Of a stretch of 64,000 bases of DNA, positions 1-10,689 are shown in pieces (position 1 is the stretch's first letter; every line of letters begins with the position of its first letter). Made by a program: the position numbers and the translations under genes. Origin of the DNA: Oceaniovalibus guishaninsula JLT2003 (GTDB lineage: Bacteria; Pseudomonadota; Alphaproteobacteria; Rhodobacterales; Rhodobacteraceae); assembly GCF_000299575.1 (NCBI RefSeq), contig NZ_AMGO01000007.1:186001-250000 (forward strand), written 5' to 3'. The notes under the pieces are model-generated. The model was not told the DNA's origin, ran no database searches, and worked only from the letters and a program-made list of their open reading frames with translations.

Positions 1-262
1 TGACGGCATGCAGCGATCGCGGTGCATCCTGCGGGCCGAACAGGTCCAGCCCTGCCACGCGCAAGCCGAAGGTCGGCGGCGGAAGCATGTCCAGCGCCAT
101 GTCGATTTCGGCCAGCAGGTCACGCTGCGCGTCGGCGAGGAACGCCAGCGTCAGATGCATGTCGTCCGCCGGAACGTGCCGGCCCACCGGCAGCAGGCCG
201 GCGATCCGGTCCAGATGGTCCCGCGCGTCTTCGGGCAGGTCGATCGCGACGAAGACGCGCAT
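1..262 (-). CDS. thpR: RNA 2',3'-cyclic phosphodiesterase (2H family), 3' end outside window
   Basis: The reading frame starts at the ATG at 262-260 and runs off the left edge, so only the first 87 residues are seen. It begins MRVFVAIDLPEDARDHLDRI, the usual opening of ThpR/LigT-type 2H phosphoesterases, and carries the first H-x-T motif as HLTL after DDM. The second HxT motif lies outside the window. Family members hydrolyse 2',3'-cyclic phosphate ends of RNA and may ligate tRNA halves in vitro. The gene begins 9 bases after the choX stop, so the two may share a transcript, although no functional link is obvious. Confidence 0.85.
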   Translation of the reverse strand, partial: MRVFVAIDLPEDARDHLDRIAGLLPVGRHVPADDMHLTLAFLADAQRDLLAEIDMALDMLPPPTFGLRVAGLDLFGPQDAPRSLHAV

Positions 263-271
263 TGCCTTGCG

Positions 272-1195
272 TCAGACGCCCAGACTGTCGCGCACCGCCG
301 CAAGACCGTCGTCGCCGCCTTCGGTCGTGACGCCGTCCAGCCAGCCGTCCAGCACGTCGGGATTGGCCTTGAGCCACGCCTGTGCCGCGGCGCGCGGTCC
401 CTTTCCTTCATCCAGGATCGCGGCCATGACCTCGTTCTCGAGTTGCAGGGTGAATTCGAGGTTGTTCAGGAACTGCCCGATATTCGGACATTGCTCGGCA
501 AACCCTTGCGACGTGTTCGTATAGACGGTCGCCCCGCCCAGATTGGGGCCGAACCAGTCGTCGCCGCCTTCAAGATAGGTCAGGTCGAACGCGGCGTTCA
601 TCGGATGCGGCTCCCACCCAAGGAAGACGACAGGCTGATCCCGGCGATCGGCGCGCGCCACTTGCGCCAGCATGCCCTGTTCGGAACTTTCCACGATCTC
701 GAAATCGCCCAGACCGAAGGCGTCGGCGGCGATCATCTCGATGATCAGGCGGTTTCCGTCATTGCCGGGCTCGATGCCATAAATCTTGCTGTCGAGGGCG
801 TCGCTATGTGCCGCCAGATCTTCGAAACCGTCGATACCCAGCTCTGCCGCCGCCGCGTTGGCGGCCAGCGTGTATTTCGCGCCTTCCAGGTTGGCGCGGA
901 CAGTGTCGACGGTGCCGGCTTCGCGGTAGGGGGCGATGTCGGCTTCCATCGTGGGCATCCAGTTGCCCAGAAACACGTCAACGTCGCCCGAGGCGAGCGA
1001 CGTATAGGTCACGGGCACCGACAGCACTTTGATGTCGGTCTCGTATCCCAGCGCGTCCAGCACCGTCGCCGCGACGGCGGTGGTGGCGGTGATGTCCGTC
1101 CAGCCGACATCGGAAAAGACGATCTCCTCGCAATCGGCGGCGGCGGTGCCTGTGCCGGCAGCAAGCGCCAAAGCGGCAATCGTTGAGCGCAGCAT
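272..1195 (-). CDS. choX: Choline ABC transporter periplasmic binding protein (ChoX-like), solitary
   Basis: A 307-residue exported binding protein. I chose the ATG at 1195-1193, because GGAAGGAAA sits just upstream and the signal peptide (MLRSTIAALALAAGTGTAAA) starts there; the longer frame from 1255 begins inside the probable promoter. The mature protein has the OpuAC/ProX-type fold signatures GWTDITATTAVA, FLGNWMPTM, YGIEPGND and WEPHPMN. Their aromatic residues resemble the cation-binding box of ChoX and related betaine/choline binders. In most relatives choX is followed by the permease choW and ATPase choV. Neither is here; thpR follows at 9 bases. It may serve a transporter encoded elsewhere. 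Exact ligand (choline versus betaine) is inferred. Confidence 0.82.
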   Translation of the reverse strand: MLRSTIAALALAAGTGTAAADCEEIVFSDVGWTDITATTAVAATVLDALGYETDIKVLSVPVTYTSLASGDVDVFLGNWMPTMEADIAPYREAGTVDTVRANLEGAKYTLAANAAAAELGIDGFEDLAAHSDALDSKIYGIEPGNDGNRLIIEMIAADAFGLGDFEIVESSEQGMLAQVARADRRDQPVVFLGWEPHPMNAAFDLTYLEGGDDWFGPNLGGATVYTNTSQGFAEQCPNIGQFLNNLEFTLQLENEVMAAILDEGKGPRAAAQAWLKANPDVLDGWLDGVTTEGGDDGLAAVRDSLGV

Positions 1196-1227
1196 ATGGT
1201 TTCCTTCCCTGTTCATGATTGCCGGCA

Positions 1228-1255
1228 AAGGTAACAGCAGGCTTGATCGGGTCAA
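1228..1255 (-). promoter_or_regulatory. Possible choX promoter
   Basis: Reading the minus strand, TTGACC (1255-1250) and TACCTT (1233-1228) are 16 bases apart and lie about 33 bases upstream of the choX start. The -35 is close to consensus, the -10 is poor. Inference from spacing and position only. Confidence 0.3.
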
Positions 1256-1285
1256 CTGCCGGGGGTTTCAGGGGCAGGGCGCCAG

Positions 1286-2503
1286 TCAACCGGCCGGCAG
1301 CGTCCGGTCGCGGCGGATGGTGTAGACAATCGCGGCCAGCGACAGCAGCGATGTGACGGCCATCAGCTCCAGCAGCGGAATGGCCCCGCCGCCGCGTTCC
1401 AGCATCGTGGCGGCGAGGGCCGACAGCGCTGCCCCTCCGGCAATGGTGATTGCGCCGCCAAGCCCGCTGGCAGTTCCCGCAAGCTGCGGTCGCACCGACA
1501 GCATTCCGGCCGTCGCGTTGGGCAGCACCAGGCCGTTGCCCAGCCCCACGAAAACCATGAACCCGAAGAAGGTTTCCGCCGTTCCGAACCCTGCCAGAAA
1601 GACCGCGATCGCGGCCACCATTCCCGCGGATGTCACCAGCGTGCCCGCCAGGATCATCGGATTGATGCCCAGCCGCGCGGAATAACGCCCCGACAGGCCG
1701 TTGCCGATCAGATAGCCGATGGCCGGCGCGCCGAAATAGGCGCCCAGCATCGCCGGCGACAGGCCGTAGACGCGGCTGCCGACGAAGGGCGCGCCCCCCA
1801 GATAGGCGAAGAACGCGCCGCTGGAAAAGGTCGCCGTCGCGCAATACCCCCAGAAGCGTCGCGATCTCAGAAGCCCCGGATAGTCGGCGATCTGGCTGCG
1901 GAACGACACCCGCCGGATCGTCGCCGTTTCACCCATGTCGCGCCAGATCAGCCAGAACGCCACGACCCCGAGCAGTCCCAGTGCGGCAAAGTTCGCCTTC
2001 CATCCCAGCGCGTCGTCCAGCACCCCGCCGAGCGCCGGCGCGACCATCGGTGCCACCGACATGCCCATCGTGACCCAGCCGATCATCGACGCCGCCTGCG
2101 CCTGCGGAACCATGTCGCGGATCGCGGCACGCGGCAGCACCAGCCCCGCGACGATGACGGCCTGAAGCAGGCGGCAGGCAAGGAACGCCTCGACGCTGGT
2201 GGCCAACACGCAACCCGCCGAGGCCAGAACGAAGCCCGCAACGCATGCCAGAAGCACGGGGCGGCGGCCGAACCTGTCCGAGATCGGCCCGATCACCAGT
2301 TGCAACAGCGCGTTGACGGCCAGATAGCCCGCGACCGCGATCTGCATGACGCTGTATTCAGTCTCGAAATAGCGCGTCATGTTGGGCAGCGACGGCAGGA
2401 ACAGGTTCATCGACAGCGCGCCCAGCGACGTGACCAGGATCAGCGTCGCGATGTGGGGCGGCGTGCGCGAATCGAGGAAGCGGGCGGCGGGCGGCTGGAC
2501 CAT
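1286..2503 (-). CDS. MFS multidrug efflux transporter, Bcr/CflA-type
   Basis: A 405-residue protein with about 12 hydrophobic segments. The opening [22 protein letters not shown], followed by the loop-2 motif [14 protein letters not shown] between helices 2 and 3, is typical of the Bcr/CflA drug:proton antiporter branch (bicyclomycin, chloramphenicol). It is encoded upstream of choX with a 90-base gap that contains the choX promoter, and divergently from pccB. A conventional Bcr-type exporter; actual substrate cannot be read from sequence. The MFS family call is secure, the drug-export role is inferred from family. Confidence 0.88.
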   Translation of the reverse strand: MVQPPAARFLDSRTPPHIATLILVTSLGALSMNLFLPSLPNMTRYFETEYSVMQIAVAGYLAVNALLQLVIGPISDRFGRRPVLLACVAGFVLASAGCVLATSVEAFLACRLLQAVIVAGLVLPRAAIRDMVPQAQAASMIGWVTMGMSVAPMVAPALGGVLDDALGWKANFAALGLLGVVAFWLIWRDMGETATIRRVSFRSQIADYPGLLRSRRFWGYCATATFSSGAFFAYLGGAPFVGSRVYGLSPAMLGAYFGAPAIGYLIGNGLSGRYSARLGINPMILAGTLVTSAGMVAAIAVFLAGFGTAETFFGFMVFVGLGNGLVLPNATAGMLSVRPQLAGTASGLGGAITIAGGAALSALAATMLERGGGAIPLLELMAVTSLLSLAAIVYTIRRDRTLPAG

Positions 2504-2625
2504 CCCGCCGCTCTAGCCCCGCCCCGCCGGCCCGTCCAGCGCCGCCCGCCGGTCTTGCCAACGGCGGAAAGTCCTTTCGCAGGCGGCGCGACATCCCTAA
2601 CCTGCGCAAAACGACGAGGGACCGC

Positions 2626-4158
2626 ATGAAGGATATTCTTGAGCAGCTCGAGACGCGGCGCGCCGAAGCGCGGGCAGGCGGCGGGCAGGCACGGGTCGAT
2701 GCGCAGCACGCCAAGGGCAAGCTGACCGCGCGCGAACGGATCGAGGTGCTGCTGGACGAGGGATCGTTCGAGGAATTCGACATGTTCGTCACCCATCGCG
2801 CCACCGATTTCGGCATGGCCGAGAACAAGGTCGCGGGCGACGGCGTCGTCACGGGCTGGGGCACGATCAACGGTCGGCAGGTCTATGTCTTCAGTCAAGA
2901 TTTCACCGTTCTGGGCGGATCGCTGTCCGAGACGCATGCGAACAAGATCTGCAAGATCATGGACATGGCCCTGCAAAACGGCGCTCCGGTCATCGGTCTG
3001 AACGATTCGGGCGGCGCGCGCATCCAGGAAGGCGTGGCGTCGCTGGCGGGCTATGCCGAGGTCTTCCAGCGCAACGTGCTGGCCAGCGGCGTGGTGCCGC
3101 AGATCAGCGTCATCATGGGGCCTTGCGCGGGCGGGGCCGTCTATTCCCCGGCAATGACCGACTTCATCTTCATGGTGAAGGACAGCAGCTATATGTTCGT
3201 GACCGGGCCCGATGTGGTCAAGACCGTCACGAACGAGGTGGTGACGGCCGAGGAGCTGGGCGGCGCCAGCACCCATACGCGCAAGTCCAGTGTCGCGGAC
3301 GGCGCCTATGAGAACGATGTCGAGACCTTGCTGGAGGTGCGCAGGCTGTTCGACTTCCTGCCGCTGTCCAATCGCCAGAAGCCGCCCGTCAGGCCGTTCT
3401 TCGACGCGCCGGGGCGGCTGGACGACAGCCTCGACACGCTGATCCCGGCCAACCCGAACATGCCCTACGACATGAAGGAGCTGATCCTGAAGGTCGCCGA
3501 CGAAAGCGACTTCTTCGAGATTCAGGCCGATTTCGCCAAGAACATCATCACCGGCTTCATCCGGCTGGAAGGCCGCACCGTCGGCGTCGTGGCGAACCAG
3601 CCAATGGTGCTGGCGGGGTGCCTCGACATCGACAGCAGCCGCAAGGCCGCGCGCTTCGTGCGGTTCTGCGACGCGTTCGAGATCCCGATCCTGACGCTGG
3701 TGGATGTGCCGGGTTTCCTGCCCGGAACGGGCCAGGAATACGGGGGCGTCATCAAGCACGGTGCCAAGCTGCTCTTTGCCTATGGCGAGGCGACGGTGCC
3801 CAAGGTCACGATCATCACCCGCAAGGCCTATGGCGGCGCGTATGACGTCATGGCGTCCAAGCACCTGCGCGGCGATTTCAACTATGCCTGGCCCACGGCG
3901 GAAATCGCGGTGATGGGCGCGAAAGGAGCGGTCGAGATCCTTTATCGCAGCGAACTGGGCGACGCCGACAAGATCGCCGCGCGGACGGCGGATTACGAGA
4001 AGAACTTTGCCAATCCCTTCAAGGCGGCCGAACGTGGCTTCATCGACGAGGTGATCCTGCCCCATTCCACCCGCCGCCGCGTCTGCCGCGCCTTCGCCGC
4101 CCTGCGCGGCAAGCAGCTGAAGAACCCATGGAAAAAGCACGACAACATCCCGCTGTGA
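2626..4158 (+). CDS. pccB: Propionyl-CoA carboxylase beta (carboxyltransferase) subunit
   Basis: A 510-residue carboxyltransferase subunit of the biotin-dependent propionyl-CoA carboxylase. It transfers CO2 from carboxybiotin on PccA to propionyl-CoA, giving (S)-methylmalonyl-CoA in the cytoplasm. Family landmarks seen in order: [19 protein letters not shown] near the N-terminus; the N-domain oxyanion-hole segment [36 protein letters not shown] and [11 protein letters not shown] in the C-terminal crotonase-like half. Full length for the family. The start at 2626 follows a 122-base divergent gap from the MFS gene. The stop overlaps the next gene (TGATG). The partner pccA begins 1.7 kb downstream, with small genes in between. 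Confidence 0.97.
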   Translation: MKDILEQLETRRAEARAGGGQARVDAQHAKGKLTARERIEVLLDEGSFEEFDMFVTHRATDFGMAENKVAGDGVVTGWGTINGRQVYVFSQDFTVLGGSLSETHANKICKIMDMALQNGAPVIGLNDSGGARIQEGVASLAGYAEVFQRNVLASGVVPQISVIMGPCAGGAVYSPAMTDFIFMVKDSSYMFVTGPDVVKTVTNEVVTAEELGGASTHTRKSSVADGAYENDVETLLEVRRLFDFLPLSNRQKPPVRPFFDAPGRLDDSLDTLIPANPNMPYDMKELILKVADESDFFEIQADFAKNIITGFIRLEGRTVGVVANQPMVLAGCLDIDSSRKAARFVRFCDAFEIPILTLVDVPGFLPGTGQEYGGVIKHGAKLLFAYGEATVPKVTIITRKAYGGAYDVMASKHLRGDFNYAWPTAEIAVMGAKGAVEILYRSELGDADKIAARTADYEKNFANPFKAAERGFIDEVILPHSTRRRVCRAFAALRGKQLKNPWKKHDNIPL

Positions 4159-4544
4159 TGCGGTGGCTGGCGGTGGGTATGCTCGCACTCGCCGTCAGCC
4201 AGCATGCGCGCGCCCAGGATGCCGTGCCCGAGGTTCCGTCGGGCCAGCCGCTAAGCTTGCTGGGTATCGTCACGGACGCGCCCGGCGACGGCATCGTCTA
4301 TCGCTTTCGCTTCCTCGCCCCGTCCTTGCCGGATATCGAAGCGGAACTGGCCCATGACGACATGTTGCATCTGTGCACCGTCTTCGCCCTGCGCCACATT
4401 GCGGATCGCGGCGCGGCGCCGGACGAGGTCGTCGTTTCGCTGTCGTCGGAACCCGTCGCCTTCGGCGACACGGCACCGGACGCAGTGCAATATTTCGCGG
4501 CCTTCCTGCCGGGTTCCGACAGCTGCACGCCCGACCCGTTCTGA
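4158..4544 (+). CDS. Exported DUF6497-like protein
   Basis: A 128-residue protein starting at the ATG that overlaps the pccB stop (TGATG), giving likely translational coupling. It begins with a cleavable signal sequence ([20 protein letters not shown]). The mature part has two cysteines (LCTVF near the middle and DSCTPDPF at the C-terminus) that could form a disulfide. It looks like the DUF6497 family found beside pccB in Rhodobacterales, but the family number is from memory and the function is unknown. Probably periplasmic. Confidence 0.75.
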   Translation: MRWLAVGMLALAVSQHARAQDAVPEVPSGQPLSLLGIVTDAPGDGIVYRFRFLAPSLPDIEAELAHDDMLHLCTVFALRHIADRGAAPDEVVVSLSSEPVAFGDTAPDAVQYFAAFLPGSDSCTPDPF

Positions 4545-4701
4545 AGCGGCGATCCGATGCAACGATTCCGCGCCTTGCACCCCAGGGGCCGCTTTCCGCG
4601 TTGCGTTATTCTGGCGTTGGATTACCAGCGGCATGTCCGTGTCGGACGCGGGGCGAAAGCGCGGCAGCAAGCGTGCGCGGCCCATCAAAGAGGAGACAGA
4701 G

Positions 4702-4839
4702 ATGTCGAAGAGCAAAACCATCGTTCTGGGCCTGTGCCTGGTCGCCTTCGCCGCCGGTTGCGCGCGCAAGGCCGAAGAAGTCGTCTATGTCGAACCGGTG
4801 CAGCCCATCGCGGCCGAGCCTGTCTATAGCAAGTACTGA
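4702..4839 (+). CDS. Tiny lipoprotein (45 aa)
   Basis: A good AGGAGA ribosome site (4691-4696) precedes the ATG at 4702. The 45-residue product has a positively charged start, a hydrophobic segment and a lipobox-like AAGC at about residues 17-20, so it is probably lipidated on Cys20. The mature peptide is only about 26 residues and ends in VYSKY. The acidic EPVQP/AEP repeats suggest a disordered tail. Function unknown. It is one of five comparable mini-lipoproteins in the window. Confidence 0.75.
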   Translation: MSKSKTIVLGLCLVAFAAGCARKAEEVVYVEPVQPIAAEPVYSKY

Positions 4840-4878
4840 GGTCCGCGCCCTTTTAATCAGGGTGTTGCAGAAGGCCGC

Positions 4879-4902
4879 CGGGCCGCGCATCGTCGCGGCC
4901 CG
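4879..4902 (+). terminator. Hairpin after the 45-aa lipoprotein gene
   Basis: A nine-base-pair GC stem (CGGGCCGCG / CGCGGCCCG) with a six-base loop, 39 bases after the lipoprotein stop. There is no T-run afterwards, so it may act as an mRNA-stabilising hairpin or a weak terminator. Confidence 0.4.
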
Positions 4903-4926
4903 AATACCGTTTGCGGCGATATCGAC

Positions 4927-5277
4927 ATGATCAAGCATCGTGGCTTTCCGGGCAGGCTTCCGGGGACCGATTTCCAGTTCACCATCCGTCGCGCGAATCC
5001 GCGTGGGGCCACGCCCCTGACCGCCCGCGCCCGGCATGCCGATCGCCGGCCCGCGGACCGGCGCGCGGACGCGGCGTTCCTTGCCGCGCTGATCGACCAT
5101 TTCGGGTCGGACCCGTTCCCGCGCGGCAATCTCGATGCCGGGCGCCTGTCATGGCTTCTGGGACGCGAGGTCGTGCCGGCATCCGACCCCTTCGATGCGG
5201 CCGATTACGAGGCGCTTCTGCGCATCGACATGAACCAGGCACGAACGTCGTTCCCCGAATTGTTCGACGCCCGATAA
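4927..5277 (+). CDS. Small hypothetical protein between pccB and pccA
   Basis: A 116-residue frame with no signal peptide and no membrane segment. It is Arg-rich in its first half; its second half (FLAALIDHFGSDPFPRGNLD, then SWLLGREVVPASDPFDAADY) is acidic and more protein-like. No domain is recognised. The ribosome site is weak. Support comes from codon usage like its neighbours and from filling the gap between two small lipoprotein genes on the same strand. It is plausibly a lineage-specific conserved protein of the pcc cluster. Confidence 0.55.
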   Translation: MIKHRGFPGRLPGTDFQFTIRRANPRGATPLTARARHADRRPADRRADAAFLAALIDHFGSDPFPRGNLDAGRLSWLLGREVVPASDPFDAADYEALLRIDMNQARTSFPELFDAR

Positions 5278-5326
5278 GACACGGATTTGCTTCGCTTGGC
5301 GGTTTTCCGCCCGGATTGCGCGGACT

Positions 5327-5351
5327 GGAACCCCTGGCGCATGCGCACGTT
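5327..5351 (+). promoter_or_regulatory. GGAAC-N16-CGTT, ECF (EcfG-like) promoter
   Basis: GGAAC at 5327-5331 and CGTT at 5348-5351 are separated by exactly 16 bases and lie about 40 bases upstream of the ATG at 5392. This is the published consensus of alphaproteobacterial EcfG general-stress sigma factors (GGAAC-N16/17-CGTT). About one match is expected by chance in 64 kb of both strands, so the intergenic position matters. A second match precedes the lipoprotein gene at 62100. Confidence 0.45.
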
Positions 5352-5391
5352 CGCAAAGGCAACGCAGCTTCAACAATCACGGAGACCCCCG

Positions 5392-5574
5392 ATGTCTATG
5401 AAGTTATTCCTTATCGGCGCCCTTTCGGCCGTTACCCTGACGGCCTGCGGAAACACCCCGCTGGAACGCGGCGCGACGGGGGCGGTGGCTGGCGGCGTCG
5501 TGGGCGAGGCCGTGTTCGACGAACCGCTGGCCGGTGCGGCTGTCGGCGGCGCGGCGGGTGCGCTGACCAACTGA
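5392..5574 (+). CDS. Small glycine-zipper lipoprotein (60 aa)
   Basis: The ATG at 5392 follows GGAGA. The 60-residue product has a signal sequence with lipobox LTAC (Cys18 or nearby). The mature part is dominated by Gly/Ala repeats, GATGAVAGGVVGEAVF and then GAAVGGAAGAL, a short glycine-zipper pattern like that of SlyB/osmotically inducible lipoproteins. It is likely outer-membrane anchored. A strong terminator follows at 5597 and an ECF-type promoter precedes it, so it is probably its own transcription unit, perhaps stress induced. Confidence 0.78.
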   Translation: MSMKLFLIGALSAVTLTACGNTPLERGATGAVAGGVVGEAVFDEPLAGAAVGGAAGALTN

Positions 5575-5596
5575 CGACCCGCAATCGCGTATCTTC

Positions 5597-5628
5597 GGGC
5601 GGTCGGCTTGACGCTGGCCGCCCTTTTT
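5597..5628 (+). terminator. Rho-independent terminator
   Basis: An 11-pair stem with two G-U pairs (5597-5607 with 5613-5623), a five-base loop and then TTTTT at 5624-5628. It sits 22 bases after the glycine-zipper lipoprotein stop and separates it from the pccA transcription unit. Confidence 0.85.
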
Positions 5629-5728
5629 CATGGACAACTCATTCGGGCGGGGGCGGTTTCTGATATTGTCCGCCCGGCCCTGCTTGTGGCAAGCATCCCT
5701 CAGCGGGGCGAACAGGGATTGACCAGCC

Positions 5729-5875
5729 ATGAAGCTATCACCGGGCGGGTTCGTCCTTGTCGTGCTGATGCTGTCGGCCTGCGCGCCGGCTGCAACCGGT
5801 CCGGTCGCCACCGGGCCGGAAGTCTATCCCGGCGATCCGTGCAACGGCGTCGTGCCCCAGCTCTGCCCCCGTTGA
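5729..5875 (+). CDS. Tiny lipoprotein upstream of pccA (48 aa)
   Basis: A 48-residue frame from the ATG at 5729, 19 bases upstream of pccA. It has a short hydrophobic leader and the lipobox LSAC (Cys18), then a 30-residue tail with two further cysteines (DPCNG and QLCPR). No family recognised. The leader, the lipobox and the tight spacing to pccA make it a credible gene. Confidence 0.65.
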   Translation: MKLSPGGFVLVVLMLSACAPAATGPVATGPEVYPGDPCNGVVPQLCPR

Positions 5876-5894
5876 TCGTCATTCCGAGGTCCGC

Positions 5895-7895
5895 ATGTTC
5901 CGCAAGATACTGATCGCCAACCGCGGCGAGATCGCCTGCCGCGTCATCAAGACAGCCCGCCGCATGGGGATCGCGACCGTCGCCGTCTATTCCGACGCCG
6001 ACCGCAATGCGCTGCATGTGCGCATGGCGGACGAGGCGGTGCATATCGGCCCGGCCCCGGCGAACCAGTCCTATATCGTCATCGACAAGGTGATGGACGC
6101 GATCCGGTCCAGCGGTGCGGACGCCGTGCATCCCGGCTATGGCTTTCTGTCCGAGAACCCCAAATTCGCCCAGGCGTTGGATAAGGAAGGCGTCGCGTTC
6201 ATCGGCCCGCCCGTCAAGGCGATCGAGGCGATGGGCGACAAGATCACGTCGAAGAAGATCGCGGCCGAGGCAGGGGTCAGCACCGTGCCGGGCCATATGG
6301 GGCTGATCGCCGACGCCGATGAGGCGGTGCGGATCGCGTCCGGCATCGGCTATCCGGTCATGATCAAGGCCAGCGCGGGCGGGGGCGGCAAGGGCATGCG
6401 CATCGCCTGGAACGATTCCGAGGCGCGCGAAGGCTTCCAGTCGTCCAAGAACGAGGCGGCCAATTCCTTCGGCGACGACCGCATCTTCATCGAGAAGTTC
6501 GTCACCCAGCCCCGGCATATCGAGATTCAGGTGCTGGCCGACAGCCATGGCACGACGCTTTATCTGGGCGAGCGGGAATGCTCAATCCAGCGCCGCAACC
6601 AGAAGGTCATCGAGGAAGCGCCGTCGCCGTTCCTCGATTCCGAGACGCGGCGCGCGATGGGCGAACAGGCCTGCGCGCTTGCCGCCGCCGTCGGCTATAC
6701 CAGCGCAGGCACCGTCGAGTTCATCGTGGACGGCGAGCGAAATTTCTATTTCCTCGAAATGAACACCCGGTTGCAGGTCGAACATCCCGTCACCGAGTTG
6801 ATTACCGGCATCGACCTGGTCGAACAGATGATCCGCGTCGCCGCCGGCGAAAAACTGTCCTTCGGGCAGGACGACGTGACGCTGAACGGCTGGGCGATCG
6901 AATCGCGGCTCTACGCCGAAGACCCCTATCGCGGCTTTCTGCCGTCCATCGGGCGACTGACGCGCTATCGCCCGCCCGCCGAGGTCGCCACCGAAACCCA
7001 TGTGGTCCGCAACGATACCGGCGTGACCGAGGGCGGCGAGATCTCGATGTATTACGACCCGATGATCGCCAAGCTGTGCACCTGGGGGCCGGATCGTGCG
7101 GCCGCGATCGAGGGGATGCGCGTCGCGCTGGACAGTTTCGAGCTTGAAGGGATCGGCCACAATCTGCCGTTCCTCAGCGCGGTGATGGATCACCCCAAAT
7201 TCATCGCGGGCGAGGCGACGACCGCCTTTATCGCCGAGGAATACGAAGGCGGGTTCGACGGGGTCGATCTGCCCGAGGACGAGTTGCGCCGCGTCGCCGC
7301 CGCCGCCGCCGCCATGAACCGCGTGGACGAAATCCGGCGCGCCCGGATCGAAGGGCGGATGGACAATCACGAACGCCATGTCGGGGCGGACTGGGTGGTG
7401 TTCGCCGCTGACCGGGAATTTCCCGTGCGCATTGCCGCCGACAGGGACGGGGCGACCGTGACGTTCGACGACGGCCAGTCTCTGCGCGTGGTGTCCGACT
7501 GGCAACCGGGTCAACCCTTGGCGCGGATGGATGTCGGCGGCAAGCCGCTGGTGCTGAAGGTGGCGCCCCGCACCGCGGGCTACCGTGTGCGGACCCGCGG
7601 GGCAGATATGTTCGTGCGCGTCCTCAGCCCGCGTCACGCGGCGCTGGCCCGGCTGATGCCGGTGAAGGAAGCCGCCGACACCGCCAAGCTGCTGCTGTGC
7701 CCCATGCCGGGCCTTCTGGTGAAGCTGGATGTGGCCGAAGGCGACGAGGTGCAGGAAGGGCAGCCCCTTTGCACCATCGAGGCGATGAAGATGGAAAACA
7801 TCCTGCGCGCCGAACGCAAGGGCCGGGTCGCCAAGATCAATGCCGGGGCCGGCGATTCGCTGGCGGTGGACGAGGTGATCCTGGAATTCGAGTGA
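5895..7895 (+). CDS. pccA: Propionyl-CoA carboxylase alpha (biotin carboxylase/carrier) subunit
   Basis: A 666-residue biotin-dependent subunit that carboxylates its biotin with ATP and bicarbonate and passes CO2 to PccB. Biotin carboxylase domain (about 1-450): start FRKILIANRGEIACRV, ATP-grasp glycine loop SAGGGGKGMRI, HIEIQVLAD, EMNTRLQVEHPVTE. A linking BT region follows, then the biotinyl domain with EAMKMEN; Lys632 is the biotinylated residue. Full length for the PccA family. It is 1.7 kb downstream of pccB, behind a terminator, so pccB and pccA may be transcribed separately. Confidence 0.97.
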   Translation: MFRKILIANRGEIACRVIKTARRMGIATVAVYSDADRNALHVRMADEAVHIGPAPANQSYIVIDKVMDAIRSSGADAVHPGYGFLSENPKFAQALDKEGVAFIGPPVKAIEAMGDKITSKKIAAEAGVSTVPGHMGLIADADEAVRIASGIGYPVMIKASAGGGGKGMRIAWNDSEAREGFQSSKNEAANSFGDDRIFIEKFVTQPRHIEIQVLADSHGTTLYLGERECSIQRRNQKVIEEAPSPFLDSETRRAMGEQACALAAAVGYTSAGTVEFIVDGERNFYFLEMNTRLQVEHPVTELITGIDLVEQMIRVAAGEKLSFGQDDVTLNGWAIESRLYAEDPYRGFLPSIGRLTRYRPPAEVATETHVVRNDTGVTEGGEISMYYDPMIAKLCTWGPDRAAAIEGMRVALDSFELEGIGHNLPFLSAVMDHPKFIAGEATTAFIAEEYEGGFDGVDLPEDELRRVAAAAAAMNRVDEIRRARIEGRMDNHERHVGADWVVFAADREFPVRIAADRDGATVTFDDGQSLRVVSDWQPGQPLARMDVGGKPLVLKVAPRTAGYRVRTRGADMFVRVLSPRHAALARLMPVKEAADTAKLLLCPMPGLLVKLDVAEGDEVQEGQPLCTIEAMKMENILRAERKGRVAKINAGAGDSLAVDEVILEFE

Positions 7896-7913
7896 CCGGC
7901 GCGCAGTCCGCGT

Positions 7914-8465
7914 CTATTGGTTCGCGTTCTGCTGTTCGCGCAGTTCCTGCTTGCGCAGCGGCATCTTGTCGATGCTGCGCGACAATTCGCGGACGTCCCA
8001 CGGGAACGGCTTGCGCAGCTCGACCTCGCCGTCCTTGCCGATCAGCACCAGCATGAAGCCGCGCGGCCGCAGCTTGCGCCGCAGGGACGACATCGCGGCG
8101 GGATCGGTATCGGTGATGACGACCACGTCGCGGCGCACCAGGTCGTCGGCCCGACCGGCCAGCAGTTCGATCTGCCGCTGGAAGGCCGGATCGGCCGCCG
8201 TTTCCGCAAAGACCACGACCGGACGGGCGATCCACATGAAATCGTCCAGGTCGATTTCGACCGATTCCAGCATCACTTTCGGATCCTCGCGCCAGCGATC
8301 CACCGGCGCCAGCAGCACCGGCGTTCTGGTCGCGGGGGCATCGCTGGCTTCGGCGGCGACGGTCTGCGCGGTCTCGGGCGCGGGCAGGCCTTGCGCAACT
8401 ATCGGCGGTGCAGCCAGCATGCCCAGAAGACAGACGACGGAAAAGGCGCGCGATGCAAGGATCAT
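7914..8465 (-). CDS. Exported DUF4174 protein
   Basis: A 183-residue protein starting at the ATG 8465-8463, where a clear signal peptide begins (MILASRAFSVVCLLGMLAAP); the longer frame extends into the mutase gene on the other strand. The C-terminal about 110 residues (RPVVVFAETAADPAFQRQIE, then VVVITDTDP and RPRGFMLVLIGKDGEVELRK) match the DUF4174 pattern, a thioredoxin-like fold of unknown role. It is convergent with pccA (18 bases apart) and divergent from the mutase gene; this arrangement recurs in Rhodobacterales. Probably periplasmic. Confidence 0.85.
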   Translation of the reverse strand: MILASRAFSVVCLLGMLAAPPIVAQGLPAPETAQTVAAEASDAPATRTPVLLAPVDRWREDPKVMLESVEIDLDDFMWIARPVVVFAETAADPAFQRQIELLAGRADDLVRRDVVVITDTDPAAMSSLRRKLRPRGFMLVLIGKDGEVELRKPFPWDVRELSRSIDKMPLRKQELREQQNANQ

Positions 8466-8556
8466 GGCTTGGATATAGGTCGCCGATAGCCGAAAACGAA
8501 GAGAGCGCCGCGTCGCGGGATGCGCGCATGGCCGAGCGGACAGCAAGGGGCAGGGA

Positions 8557-10685
<2,129 letters not shown>

Positions 10686-10689
<4 letters not shown>

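Noticed and set aside
2504-2625. A PccR-type operator (TTTGC...GCAAA palindrome) upstream of pccB
   Set aside because: Only a half site-like TGCGCAAAA is present; no palindrome was found and no pccR gene is adjacent.
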